From Marinobacter shengliensis (lineage in GTDB: Bacteria > Pseudomonadota > Gammaproteobacteria > Pseudomonadales > Oleiphilaceae): a stretch of DNA of 64,000 nucleotides. Made by a program: the position numbers and the translations under genes. Position 1 is the stretch's first letter, and each line of letters begins with the position of its first letter. This document shows positions 55,700 to 64,000 of the stretch, piece by piece. The notes beneath the pieces are model-generated. The model saw nothing but the letters and a program-made list of their open reading frames with translations, was not told where the DNA came from and did no database searches. The stretch spans positions 1 through 64,000 of the forward strand of contig NZ_PXNO01000008.1 in the NCBI RefSeq assembly GCF_003007715.1. The letters run 5' to 3'.

Positions 55700-56971
55700 A
55701 TGAAACTCTCTGCTTTTGGTCGTAAGTTCACCGCCGACGCCGGTATCACCTCCCTGATGGATGACCTGGGTAACGCCATGGCCTCCGGTGAGGGGATGAT
55801 CATGATGGGAGGCGGTAATCCCGGGCATATTCCCGAGATTCAGGAGCGGGTGCAGGAAATTCTGGCGGGTATCGCGGCAGATGAGGGGCAGATGCGCCGG
55901 CTGGTCGGGATTTATGATCCCCCCCAGGGTGAGAAGCAGTTTATCGCCTCGCTGGCGGAATTGCTGAACAAGAAATACAACTGGGGGCTGAAGCCCGAGA
56001 ACATCGCCCTGACCAATGGCAGCCAGGCGGCGTTCTTCATGCTGTTCAACATGTTTGGCGGCGACTATGGCGATGGCCACCGTAAACACATCCTGCTGCC
56101 CCTGGCGCCGGAATACATTGGCTATGCCGATGCTGGTATCGAGCCCGGTCTGTTTCAGGCGGTCAGGCCCGACATTTCCTTCACCGACGCCCATGAGTTC
56201 AAGTATCGGGTGGATTTTGATGCGGTGGAAGTGACCGGTGAAACCGGCGCCATCTGCGTATCCCGCCCCACCAACCCGACCGGCAATGTGATTACTGATG
56301 AAGAGCTGGCAAGGCTCGAAGGCCTGGCCCGGCAGCACGATATTCCGTTGATTGTCGACGGCGCCTACGGCACACCCTTCCCGAGCCTACTGTTTGTGGA
56401 CGCCCAGCCCACCTGGAACGAGCAGATTATTCTGTGCCTGAGTTTGTCCAAGCTGGGTCTGCCGGCGGCTCGCACGGGTATCGTGATTGCGGCGGAGCCG
56501 ATTATCAAGGCGTTGTCTGGCATTAACGCCATCATGAACCTGGCGACCGGAAGTTTTGGTGCCATGCTGGCCGAGCCTTTGGTGCGCTCTGGTGAGATCC
56601 TGTCACTGAGCCGTGATGTGGTTTGTCCGTTCTATAAAGCCAAGATGAAAAGAGCTGTGGAGGCGTTTCGTGACGCCATGGGTGAGGACAGTTGCCGCTG
56701 GTACATCCACAAACCAGAAGGCGCCATGTTCCTGTGGCTGTGGTTTCCTGATCTGCCGATTTCCAGCCTGGAGCTGTATCAGCGGCTTAAGCAGAGAGGG
56801 GTGTTGGTGGTGTCTGGCCACTATTTCTTCCCGGGCTTGCCAGAAGATGACTGGCGCCACCGTCACGAATGCCTGCGCGTAACCTATTCTCAGGACGACG
56901 CGCAGGTGGCAGAAGGGCTGAGGATTATCGCGGATGAGGTCAAAGTGGTCTGGGCGGAATCCGGCCGCTAG
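55700..56971 (+). CDS. avtA: Valine-pyruvate aminotransferase, AvtA-type
   Basis: This 423-residue PLP-dependent class I/II aminotransferase has the PLP-lysine segment CLSLSKLGLPAARTGIV, substrate loops MMGGGNPGHIPEIQ and SRPTNPTGNVITDEEL, and a terminal arginine region (HECLRVTYSQDD). AvtA exchanges amino groups between valine/alanine and their keto acids. The ATG at 55700 is chosen over one at 55676 by family N-terminus (MKLSAFG). The gene ends next to a GC-rich hairpin (TCCGGCC/GGCCGGA) without a T-run. Confidence 0.9.
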   Translation: MKLSAFGRKFTADAGITSLMDDLGNAMASGEGMIMMGGGNPGHIPEIQERVQEILAGIAADEGQMRRLVGIYDPPQGEKQFIASLAELLNKKYNWGLKPENIALTNGSQAAFFMLFNMFGGDYGDGHRKHILLPLAPEYIGYADAGIEPGLFQAVRPDISFTDAHEFKYRVDFDAVEVTGETGAICVSRPTNPTGNVITDEELARLEGLARQHDIPLIVDGAYGTPFPSLLFVDAQPTWNEQIILCLSLSKLGLPAARTGIVIAAEPIIKALSGINAIMNLATGSFGAMLAEPLVRSGEILSLSRDVVCPFYKAKMKRAVEAFRDAMGEDSCRWYIHKPEGAMFLWLWFPDLPISSLELYQRLKQRGVLVVSGHYFFPGLPEDDWRHRHECLRVTYSQDDAQVAEGLRIIADEVKVVWAESGR

Positions 56972-56994
56972 GGCCGGAGCCGCTCGACGGGTAA

Positions 56995-57744
56995 TCAGTC
57001 CCGAATGGTCGCGTCTTTCAGCTTCAGCTCGTATTCGCTGCCATCCGGCTCCACCTGCAGTAATCTGAGCAGCAGGTGGCCCTGGTTTGGATCTATCCAC
57101 ATCAGCGTCTGGCGCTTGGAATCCTCGCCTCGCACCTTTTCCACCTTCAGGGTTTGCGTTGTCTGGCCATTGGTGTTGATGGAGCTGTCGTCGTCAACAA
57201 CCGCAAAACGATCCTCGTTATAACGGCCTTTATCAATGATGTTGTAGGTCAGATCCCGTTCACCGGCTTTTAGATCCTGGTGCATCTGTAGCTGGAAGCC
57301 CAGTGGGTCCAGCGCCCCGTCCTGGAGTTCCAGTTCAAAGGATTTGCCTCGGTATTTCCCTGTTGCAATACCTGTCTGCCAGTCGAAATCTATGGACTGC
57401 TCCCGATTCCGAATCATCAGGCCTTTGAGGCTGTAGCGGTAGCGAAGCGGAACCACGCGGTCATCTTCCCAGAGAAGGACCACCGATTCGTCTATATCTG
57501 CAATAAACGACCTTACCTCTGTGCGATACAGCCACACATTATTGCCCTGATCGGTCAGGCTGCGTTTGCCAGCGCCACTGAGGCTGATGCCTTTTGACAT
57601 GGACGCAGAGTAGGTGGCCTCGTGGGGGAAGAGGGCTGGGGTCGTGTCTTGAGTATCGGCGGCGGCAACCGTTATCGAGGCCAAACCGAACCAGAGTCCG
57701 GCCAGCCAGGTAACGATGCGCAAGGACGCTCTGAGTGTCTTCAT
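56995..57744 (-). CDS. Periplasmic DUF3108 protein
   Basis: The protein has 249 residues. A signal peptide (cleaved after about VAAA) precedes a beta-rich domain of the DUF3108 family, with ATYSASMSKGISLSG at the start of the mature region. The function is unknown. It lies downstream of purM-purN on the same strand with a 72-bp gap, and converges with avtA. Confidence 0.82.
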   Translation of the reverse strand: MKTLRASLRIVTWLAGLWFGLASITVAAADTQDTTPALFPHEATYSASMSKGISLSGAGKRSLTDQGNNVWLYRTEVRSFIADIDESVVLLWEDDRVVPLRYRYSLKGLMIRNREQSIDFDWQTGIATGKYRGKSFELELQDGALDPLGFQLQMHQDLKAGERDLTYNIIDKGRYNEDRFAVVDDDSSINTNGQTTQTLKVEKVRGEDSKRQTLMWIDPNQGHLLLRLLQVEPDGSEYELKLKDATIRD

Positions 57745-57816
57745 CCGGAGCCTCTTTCACTGTATGTGTTTGCGACAGTGTAGCTTTTCAAAAGCCCGAG
57801 GGGGATGACAATCTGT

Positions 57817-58479
57817 TCAGCTGGCGGGTAAGCGCATGGGTTGTGACAGGGGGGCGCCATCAAAGAGCACGCCGTCACTCGCCAGTTGAATCCGGCCTTC
57901 ACAGAACCAGCGAACCACGATCGGGTATAGCACGTGCTCCTGTTGCTGAACCCGCTCCGCCAGTGAGTCAGGCGTATCGTTTTCCTGCACGGCTACCTCG
58001 GCCTGGGCAATCACCGGCCCGCCGTCCAGTTCTTCCGTCACAAAGTGGATGGACACGCCATGCACTTTGTCGCCAGCTTCCAGTACTCTCTGGTGCGTGT
58101 TCAGGCCGGTATAAGCTGGCAGCAGGGACGGGTGAATGTTCAGCATCTTGCCGCGGAAGGCCCGAACAAAGTCTTCGGTCAGAATCCGCATGAAGCCTGC
58201 CAGCACAATCAGATCCGGGTTGTGGCGGCGGATCTCGGCCATCAGGGCGCCGTCGAATTCCTCACGGCTGCCATAGTCCTTGTGATTGATCACAAAGGTT
58301 TTGATATTCGCCTGGGCTGCCCGTTCCAGGGCAAAGGCACCGGGTTTGTTGCAGCCTACGGCCACAATGTCGCCCGGGAAGTCCCGGTCCCGCGAGGCGT
58401 CAATCAACGCCTGCAGGTTGGTGCCGCTGCCGGAGGCCAGTACCAGGATGGTCGGGAGTGGCGCGGGATCAGCCTTCAT
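57817..58479 (-). CDS. purN: Phosphoribosylglycinamide formyltransferase
   Basis: This 220-residue enzyme transfers formyl from 10-formyl-THF to GAR in purine synthesis. The motifs [15 protein letters not shown] and [29 protein letters not shown] are visible in parts, with the catalytic Asn/His/Asp set ([18 protein letters not shown]). The start overlaps purM by 4 bases. Confidence 0.97.
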   Translation of the reverse strand: MKADPAPLPTILVLASGSGTNLQALIDASRDRDFPGDIVAVGCNKPGAFALERAAQANIKTFVINHKDYGSREEFDGALMAEIRRHNPDLIVLAGFMRILTEDFVRAFRGKMLNIHPSLLPAYTGLNTHQRVLEAGDKVHGVSIHFVTEELDGGPVIAQAEVAVQENDTPDSLAERVQQQEHVLYPIVVRWFCEGRIQLASDGVLFDGAPLSQPMRLPAS

Positions 58480-59540
58480 GCTGTGAGTAGTCCCGGTGCG
58501 TAGCGCACTTTCGGCTCATCATCGGCTGAGCTGGCCGCTTCAATGACGCCTACCTGCCATACTTTCTCGCCCATGGCATTCAGGGCATCCATGGCCAGCT
58601 CTTTCTGGTCGGCAGGAACGCAGACAATCATGCCGATACCGCAGTTAAAGGTGCGGTACATTTCCTCGCTGGCGACACCGCCGGAGTTTTGCAGCCATTG
58701 GAATACCGGTGGTAGTTCCCAGCTCTGGGTGTCGATGGCGGCAACTGTGCCAGCCGGCAGCACTCTGGGGATATTCTCAGGCAGGCCGCCGCCGGTGATG
58801 TGAGACAGGGCCCGCACGTCCACTTCACGAATCAGTTGCAGTATGTTCTTCACGTAAATGCGGGTGGGCGCCATCAGAGCGTCAGCCAGGGTGCTGTCGC
58901 CCATGGGCTGGCTCAGGTCGGCACCGCTGACTTCAATGATCTTGCGAATCAGTGAGTAGCCGTTGGAATGCGGGCCGGAGGAGCCCAGGGCCAGCATCAC
59001 ATCACCCGGCTGGGTGCGGCTGCCATCGATGACTTCAGTACGCTCTACAATGCCCACACAGAAACCGGCCAGGTCATAGTCTTCGCCTTCGTACATGCCC
59101 GGCATTTCGGCGGTTTCGCCACCCACCAGTGCACAGCCGGACAACTCGCAGCCCTTGCCGATGCCGTCCACGACCTGGGCGGCAATATCCACGTTCAGCT
59201 TGCCGGTAGCGTAATAATCCAGGAAAAACAGGGGCTCTGCGCCGCCTACGATCAAATCGTTCACGCACATGGCGACCAGATCAATGCCGATGCTGTCGTG
59301 CTTTTCGAGTTGCATGGCCAGGCGCAGTTTGGTGCCAACGCCGTCGGTGCCCGAGACCAGTACCGGCTCCCGGTAACCGGCCGGGATGGAGACCATGGCG
59401 CCGAAGCCGCCAAGCCCGCCGAGGACTTCGGGGCGGCGGGTACGGGCTGCCGTGTTCTTGATGCGGTTGACCAGATCGTTACCTGCGTCGATATCAACGC
59501 CGGCATCGCGATAGGTGAGGGAAGGCTTCTGTTCGCTCAT
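58476..59540 (-). CDS. purM: Phosphoribosylformylglycinamidine cyclo-ligase
   Basis: This 354-residue AIR synthetase has [18 protein letters not shown] at the N-terminus, [13 protein letters not shown], and [20 protein letters not shown] with the ATP/metal site. It is coupled to purN by a 4-base overlap. The 191-bp gap upstream, shared with the divergent DUF2066 gene, should hold its promoter; I did not find a clear PurR box. Confidence 0.97.
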   Translation of the reverse strand: MSEQKPSLTYRDAGVDIDAGNDLVNRIKNTAARTRRPEVLGGLGGFGAMVSIPAGYREPVLVSGTDGVGTKLRLAMQLEKHDSIGIDLVAMCVNDLIVGGAEPLFFLDYYATGKLNVDIAAQVVDGIGKGCELSGCALVGGETAEMPGMYEGEDYDLAGFCVGIVERTEVIDGSRTQPGDVMLALGSSGPHSNGYSLIRKIIEVSGADLSQPMGDSTLADALMAPTRIYVKNILQLIREVDVRALSHITGGGLPENIPRVLPAGTVAAIDTQSWELPPVFQWLQNSGGVASEEMYRTFNCGIGMIVCVPADQKELAMDALNAMGEKVWQVGVIEAASSADDEPKVRYAPGLLTA

Positions 59541-59731
59541 GGAAATGTAACCGTTGGCCTGTGGGTCAGGCGGCGGATTTTAACAGGTGCGCACGGGCGC
59601 TCCAACCGGAATTCGGCAATGCGTGCAAATATTCAGGGTACATCATTGCCAACCTGCAACGGGGCCTTGCTACTCACGCCTGTGGTGATGGTGTATCCTG
59701 TGCGCCAATCATGGGAACGGCAGGGTGTTAC
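59541..59731. other. Divergent intergenic region, purM and DUF2066 gene
   Basis: This 191-bp non-coding stretch should carry two opposed promoters. No repeat, hairpin with T-run or recognisable operator is evident. An in-frame extension of the DUF2066 gene back to 59561 lacks a ribosome site and signal peptide and is not credited. Confidence 0.5.
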
Positions 59732-61033
59732 ATGACTGGAACGGAAAAAAATGACGTTCGGACTTTCCGGGCAATGACTCTGTGGCTGGTGATGGCCGGG
59801 GCATTGTCAATGCTGTTTGCCGGGACTGCGTCGGCAGTCACGGTGTCGGGATTGTATAATATTGAGGTAGCGGTCGACGGTACTGGCACGAATGATCTCC
59901 AGGCAGGTTATGCCGAGGGTTTGCGGCGGGTGATGGTCAGGGTTTCCGGTACGCGGGACGTACTGCAACTTGAGGGCATAAACGATGTGCTCAAAGATGC
60001 AGAATCCCTGCTGCTGTCCTACCAGGTGCGTCGTGAGAGTGGGGAGTCCAGGTTGCAGATGAGCTTTGGGGCGGTTGGCGTCAATCGCGCCCTGGCTTCA
60101 ATTAATGCCCCGGTCTGGGGTGCAAATCGACCACTCACACTGGTTTGGGCTGCTATTGAAGACCGCGGTGAACGCAAGCTGCTGACTGCAGCAGCGGATG
60201 ATGGCGAACAGGGTGACAGCGCCGTTGCTGATTGGCGCAGGGCGTTCCTGGCGGCAGCGGAAGAGCGCGGCTTACCCCTGGCCTTCCCGCCGCAGAGTGT
60301 CCAGGGAGACCGGGCGCTGCTGTCGGATCTCTGGGGCCAGTTTGTGGGCCGTATAAAGGAGGCATCGTCGGATCTGTCTCATGATGCCCTGGCATTGATG
60401 CGTATTAGTCGCTCTGGTGGTCAATGGCGCGCAGGCTGGGTATTCGACGGTATGAGCATGGATGCCTCGGAGCAATCGGTGACCGCGGCAGACCCGGAAG
60501 AACTGGCACGGCGTGCTGTTGGTCGCTGGGCCGATGCCTATGCCAGCCGCTACGCGGTTGCTGCCGGCGAGGTAGGTGAGGCGCCGCGAGTGGATATCGT
60601 GCTTGAGGGCGTCAATTCCTTAGCGGACTACGGCAATGTCGGAAAAGCACTGAACAGCTTTACGCCAGTGGTGTCTGTTGGTGCTTCCCGGGTGCGTAAT
60701 GAGCGTATGACCGTTCAGGTGACCTTCACAGGGGAACTGGACCAGCTGAAAGAGTACATTGCGCTTGATCCCCGCTTTGTGGTCATGGACGGGCAGCCAG
60801 AGGAAACCGTACCGGCACCGCGCAGTGCGACCGCAGTAGCGCCAGTTGCCGAACCGAACGGTGCTGAGGAACCGGGCGAGGCCGGCGACCAGTACCCGGA
60901 GGGTGCCATGTTCGTTTACCAGCCGCTCGATGACGGCGACGAACAGGATGCCGAGCAGGCGTTCGAATCCCTGTATCAGGTGCTTTACTATCGCTGGCAG
61001 CCGGCTCCGGTTGTCCGTGGTGGCGGCAGCTAG
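59732..61033 (+). CDS. DUF2066 exported protein
   Basis: This protein of about 433 residues has a signal sequence ending near AGTASA. The mature N-terminal half (NIEVAVDGTGTNDLQAGYAEGLRRVMVRVSG in part) is the DUF2066 signature. A C-terminal domain ends in a low-complexity acidic stretch. The start at 59732 follows AGGG with a 6-base spacer; an ATG at 59774, directly before the hydrophobic stretch, is possible. Function is unknown. It is conserved upstream of the CDP-alcohol transferase and hda. Confidence 0.82.
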   Translation: MTGTEKNDVRTFRAMTLWLVMAGALSMLFAGTASAVTVSGLYNIEVAVDGTGTNDLQAGYAEGLRRVMVRVSGTRDVLQLEGINDVLKDAESLLLSYQVRRESGESRLQMSFGAVGVNRALASINAPVWGANRPLTLVWAAIEDRGERKLLTAAADDGEQGDSAVADWRRAFLAAAEERGLPLAFPPQSVQGDRALLSDLWGQFVGRIKEASSDLSHDALALMRISRSGGQWRAGWVFDGMSMDASEQSVTAADPEELARRAVGRWADAYASRYAVAAGEVGEAPRVDIVLEGVNSLADYGNVGKALNSFTPVVSVGASRVRNERMTVQVTFTGELDQLKEYIALDPRFVVMDGQPEETVPAPRSATAVAPVAEPNGAEEPGEAGDQYPEGAMFVYQPLDDGDEQDAEQAFESLYQVLYYRWQPAPVVRGGGS

Positions 61034-61053
61034 GCGACGGCGGAGGTCTGCGC

Positions 61054-61614
61054 GTGACTTTGCAGCGTTGGCGATGGATTCCCAATGCCCTGACATTCCT
61101 GCGGATACTGCTCATTATTCCGTTCGCGTGGGCATTGCTGGAGGGGAATTATCGCCAGTCGCTGTTGATTTTCTTTCTTGCTGCCGCAACTGATGCTTTG
61201 GACGGCTTTCTGGCACGGCAGTTTAACTGGCGTTCCCGGCTTGGGGCCATTGCCGATCCGCTGGCTGATAAGGCATTGCTGATCACCGCTTACCTGATGC
61301 TGACCATCACCGGAATTATTCCGCTTTGGCTCTTCGCACTGGTGCTTGGCCGCGATCTGGTCATTGTCGGCGGTGCATTGATGTATCACTATGGTGTTGG
61401 CCGTTTTGAGATGGAGCCGAGTATTCCGGGCAAGATCAATACCTTTATTCAGATTCTCGTGGCGTTGGCGATTATCATTCTGATGGCAGACCTGCCAATG
61501 CAGCCCTGGGTAATGGACGTTGGCATATTGCTGGTTGCCTTGTCGGCCATATTCAGCGGCTGCCATTACATTCTGATTTGGGGTGCGCGCGCCTGGAGAG
61601 CCAAACGCTCATGA
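61054..61614 (+). CDS. CDP-alcohol phosphatidyltransferase
   Basis: This 186-residue inner-membrane enzyme has about five spans. The family motif is complete: DALDGFLARQFNWRSRLGAI followed by ADPLADK (DGxxAR-x8-GxxxD-x3-D). It is PgsA-like, but the chromosome probably has another pgsA, so this may be a cardiolipin- or glycerol-type variant. The GTG start follows GGAGG with 7 bases spacing. It overlaps hda by 4 bases. Confidence 0.88.
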   Translation: MTLQRWRWIPNALTFLRILLIIPFAWALLEGNYRQSLLIFFLAAATDALDGFLARQFNWRSRLGAIADPLADKALLITAYLMLTITGIIPLWLFALVLGRDLVIVGGALMYHYGVGRFEMEPSIPGKINTFIQILVALAIIILMADLPMQPWVMDVGILLVALSAIFSGCHYILIWGARAWRAKRS

Positions 61615-62309
61615 CCACGTCACAGATGGTTCTCGGGGTGAAGCTCCGTGACGACGCCCGGTTTGATAACTTCCATGGCGATCGCAATCGAGATGCGGCG
61701 CTCCGGCTGGAGGCAGTTTGCACGCAGCCGGCCGGAGCACCTGTTGTGGTGATCTGCGGCGACTCCGACACCGGCAAAAGCCATTTGTTGCAAGCGGTCT
61801 GTCATTTTGCCGAGCAGCGGGGCCAGAGCGCTGTGTGCATCAGTATCGGTGAGTTGATGCCGTTTGGGCCTGAGGCGCTTGCGGGATTGGAAGGGCATGA
61901 CGTGGTCTGCCTGGATGATCTTGACCTGATTGCGGGCGATGCGCACTGGGAGGAGGCCGTTTTCCATCTGTACAACCGGATTCTGGACCGCCAGGGGCTG
62001 TTGATGGTGACCCTGTCGGAGGTGCCGGCGGCGTTGCCGTTCGGTCTCGCTGACCTTGGTTCCCGGCTGGCACACGGCTTGCTGGTTCAGCTTGGTGTTT
62101 ACCGGGATGAAGACCGGTCAAGAATTTTGATGGCCAGGGCCGAGCAGCGTGGTCTGGTGATGAGCGATGATGTGGCCGGATTTATCATGCGCCGGGCTCC
62201 ACGCCGCCTTGGTCAACTGCTTGGGATTCTGGACACGCTGGATGAGAACTCCCTGCAGGCCCAGCGGAGATTGACCATTCCGTTCGTGAAGTCGGTAATG
62301 GGATGGTAG
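61611..62309 (+). CDS. hda: DnaA regulatory inactivator Hda
   Basis: This 232-residue AAA+ protein, similar to DnaA domain III, has a Walker A-like ICGDSDTGKSHLLQAV and Walker B VVCLDDLDLIAGD. Hda, bound to the beta clamp, stimulates hydrolysis of DnaA-ATP. A clamp-binding motif should lie at the very N-terminus (QMVLGVKL fits). The ATG overlaps the preceding stop. Confidence 0.92.
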   Translation: MTTSQMVLGVKLRDDARFDNFHGDRNRDAALRLEAVCTQPAGAPVVVICGDSDTGKSHLLQAVCHFAEQRGQSAVCISIGELMPFGPEALAGLEGHDVVCLDDLDLIAGDAHWEEAVFHLYNRILDRQGLLMVTLSEVPAALPFGLADLGSRLAHGLLVQLGVYRDEDRSRILMARAEQRGLVMSDDVAGFIMRRAPRRLGQLLGILDTLDENSLQAQRRLTIPFVKSVMGW

Positions 62310-62348
62310 TGACGGATTTATAACCATAAAGGCCATTGGAGAGACGAC

Positions 62349-63146
62349 ATGAGACGGGTTGTATTCAATCAGAAAGGCGGTGTGGGTAAGTCCAGCATCA
62401 CCTGTAACCTGGCGGCGATCAGCGCGGCCCGGGGCAAGCGCACCCTGGTGGTGGATCTGGATCCGCAAGGTAACTCAACACACTATCTGCTGGGTAAGCC
62501 GGCATCTGAACTGAAAGATACCGCAGCGGATCTTCTGGAGCAGACCGTTGCCTTCAGTATGTTCACCCGCCGCCCGGATGAGTTTGTGCATGCCTCATCT
62601 TTCAACAATCTGTTTGTTCTGCCGTCCAGCCCGGAGCTGGACTTCCTGGAGCGCAAACTCGAAGCCAAGCACAAGATCTACAAGCTCCGTGAATTTCTGA
62701 AAAAGCTCAGCGATTCTTTCGATGAGATCTACATCGATACCGCGCCCGCCCTGAATTTCTACACCCGCTCGGCCTTGATTGCGGCTCAGCGGTGTTTGAT
62801 TCCTTTCGACTGTGATGATTTCTCACGCCAGGCGTTGTACAACATTCTTCATGAAATCAAAGAGCTGCAGGAAGATCACAATCAGGAGCTGGTGGTGGAG
62901 GGTATCATTGCCAACCAGTTCCAGCCGCGTGCCAGCCTGCCCAAACAGTTGGTGAAAGAACTCACGGAGGAGGGGTTGCCAGTGTTGCCGGTGCGGCTAT
63001 CCAGCTCGGTGAAAATGAAAGAATCCCATCAAAGCCGGCAGCCGCTGATTCATATGGCACCCAAGCACGCATTGACCCGCCAGTTTGAAGACCTGTACCG
63101 GGTATTGCATGGTGAGTCGGTTGAACTTGAGCCCTTGGCCGACTGA
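62349..63146 (+). CDS. Orphan ParA/MinD-type ATPase
   Basis: This 265-residue protein has a deviant Walker A, FNQKGGVGKSSITCNLAA, Walker A' VVDLDPQGNSTHYLL, and Walker B around EIYIDTAPALNF. It is chromosomal, with no parB or parS-like partner beside it. Orphan ParA proteins position cytoplasmic cargo such as chemotaxis clusters or division proteins; the cargo here is unknown. A good site (GGAG, 7 bases) precedes the start. A YqcC gene follows 10 bp later. Confidence 0.88.
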   Translation: MRRVVFNQKGGVGKSSITCNLAAISAARGKRTLVVDLDPQGNSTHYLLGKPASELKDTAADLLEQTVAFSMFTRRPDEFVHASSFNNLFVLPSSPELDFLERKLEAKHKIYKLREFLKKLSDSFDEIYIDTAPALNFYTRSALIAAQRCLIPFDCDDFSRQALYNILHEIKELQEDHNQELVVEGIIANQFQPRASLPKQLVKELTEEGLPVLPVRLSSSVKMKESHQSRQPLIHMAPKHALTRQFEDLYRVLHGESVELEPLAD

Positions 63147-63156
63147 TCGGGTGACC

Positions 63157-63483
63157 ATGAGTAATCGAGTGGACCAGGTAACCGACAGCCTGCTGAGAAT
63201 CGAGATTGAGCTCCGGCGGATGGACGTCTGGGAGGCGAGCCCACCACCGGAGCATGCGTTCCGGAGCACCCAGCCGTTCTGTCTCGACACTATGGAGTTC
63301 ACCCAGTGGCTGCAGTTTGTCTTCTTGCAGAAAATGAAAGCGCTGGTGGAGGCGGGGCAACCGTTACCCTCGGTATCTGGCATTGCGCCCATGGCGGAAG
63401 AGCATTTTCGGGGGCGGGCGCAGTCAGGCCAGCGCCTTGTTGAGGCGCTGGAAGAGATAGACCGGTTGTTGTCTGGTCGTTGA
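63157..63483 (+). CDS. YqcC-family protein (DUF446)
   Basis: This 108-residue helical cytosolic protein has the family core FCLDTMEFTQWLQFVFLQKM and a conserved proline-rich middle. In other bacteria YqcC is often next to truC; here it follows a ParA-like gene instead. Function is unknown. ATG 63157 is preferred; a GTG at 63151 is also in frame. Confidence 0.85.
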   Translation: MSNRVDQVTDSLLRIEIELRRMDVWEASPPPEHAFRSTQPFCLDTMEFTQWLQFVFLQKMKALVEAGQPLPSVSGIAPMAEEHFRGRAQSGQRLVEALEEIDRLLSGR

Positions 63484-63504
63484 GTTCGACGCGAGGCGGT
63501 GGAA

Positions 63505-64000
<496 letters not shown>

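Noticed and set aside
56950..56985. GC-rich hairpin at the end of avtA as a terminator
   Set aside because: The stem TCCGGCC/GGCCGGA has no T-tract, so it is not a convincing intrinsic terminator.
60955..60975. tRNA-like GTTCGAATCC T-loop motif
   Set aside because: It lies inside the DUF2066 coding sequence; no acceptor stem or anticodon arm can be folded around it.

Overview
The window reads as a chromosomal core segment of a marine gammaproteobacterium, most likely Marinobacter or a close relative. The basis is gene order and protein character (kdsA-eno-ftsB-ispD-ispF-truD-surE-pcm-DUF368-nlpD-rpoS, an rsxABCDGE operon, a VC_2705-type sodium symporter beside an SLC5-type hybrid kinase) together with moderately high GC. 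The genus is inferred; no 16S rRNA gene is in the window. I see no prophage, insertion sequence, CRISPR array, integron or toxin-antitoxin module.

Layout. Positions 1-3400 hold the end of an rRNA operon: a 16S-23S spacer with boxA, the 23S gene inside a long processing stem, the 5S gene and a terminator. From 3409 to 15688 everything is on the minus strand. Transcribed right to left, this is a cNMP/CBS/DUF294 protein, a DnaQ-like exonuclease, a two-subunit sodium:solute (probably acetate) symporter, a small membrane protein, a 1172-residue SLC5-PAS-kinase-receiver hybrid of the CrbS/MxtR type, a receiver-TPR protein, a sensorless histidine kinase, and a membrane-tethered receiver protein. The symporter, hybrid kinase and extra phosphorelay proteins make a carbon-sensing block with no DNA-binding output gene of its own.

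From 15886 to 22479 (plus strand) come smrA, a small repeat lipoprotein, an IorA/IorB-type molybdenum hydroxylase, the methionine-salvage genes mtnB-mtnD-mtnC and a DUF3080 lipoprotein. From 22487 to 25706 (minus) come an orphan GspE/PilB-type ATPase, a DUF2069 protein, wrbA and arsC. A TlpA-like lipoprotein with a TTG start then opens a long plus-strand run: dnaE, accA, tilS, pyrG, kdsA, eno, ftsB, ispD, ispF, truD, surE, pcm, DUF368, nlpD, rpoS and a chalcone-isomerase-like secreted protein.

From 44671 to 52890 (minus) lie metG, rsxABCDGE and nth. From 53071 to 56971 (plus) lie apbC, dcd, a YjaG-type protein and an avtA-like aminotransferase. From 56995 to 59540 (minus) are purM, purN and a DUF3108 protein. 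From 59732 to 63483 (plus) are a DUF2066 protein, a CDP-alcohol phosphatidyltransferase, hda, an orphan ParA-like ATPase and a YqcC protein. nadC is cut by the right edge.

The most notable unexplained structure is a family of three intergenic elements (kdsA-eno, ftsB-ispD, apbC-dcd). Each has long self-complementary outer arms whose sequence differs completely from copy to copy, enclosing a conserved core of two small hairpins with the same ATGGAT-type apex. The predicted fold is a three-way junction. One copy carries an insert of three further mini-hairpins. A second regulatory lead is a perfect 12-bp direct repeat with 17-bp period upstream of the symporter genes.
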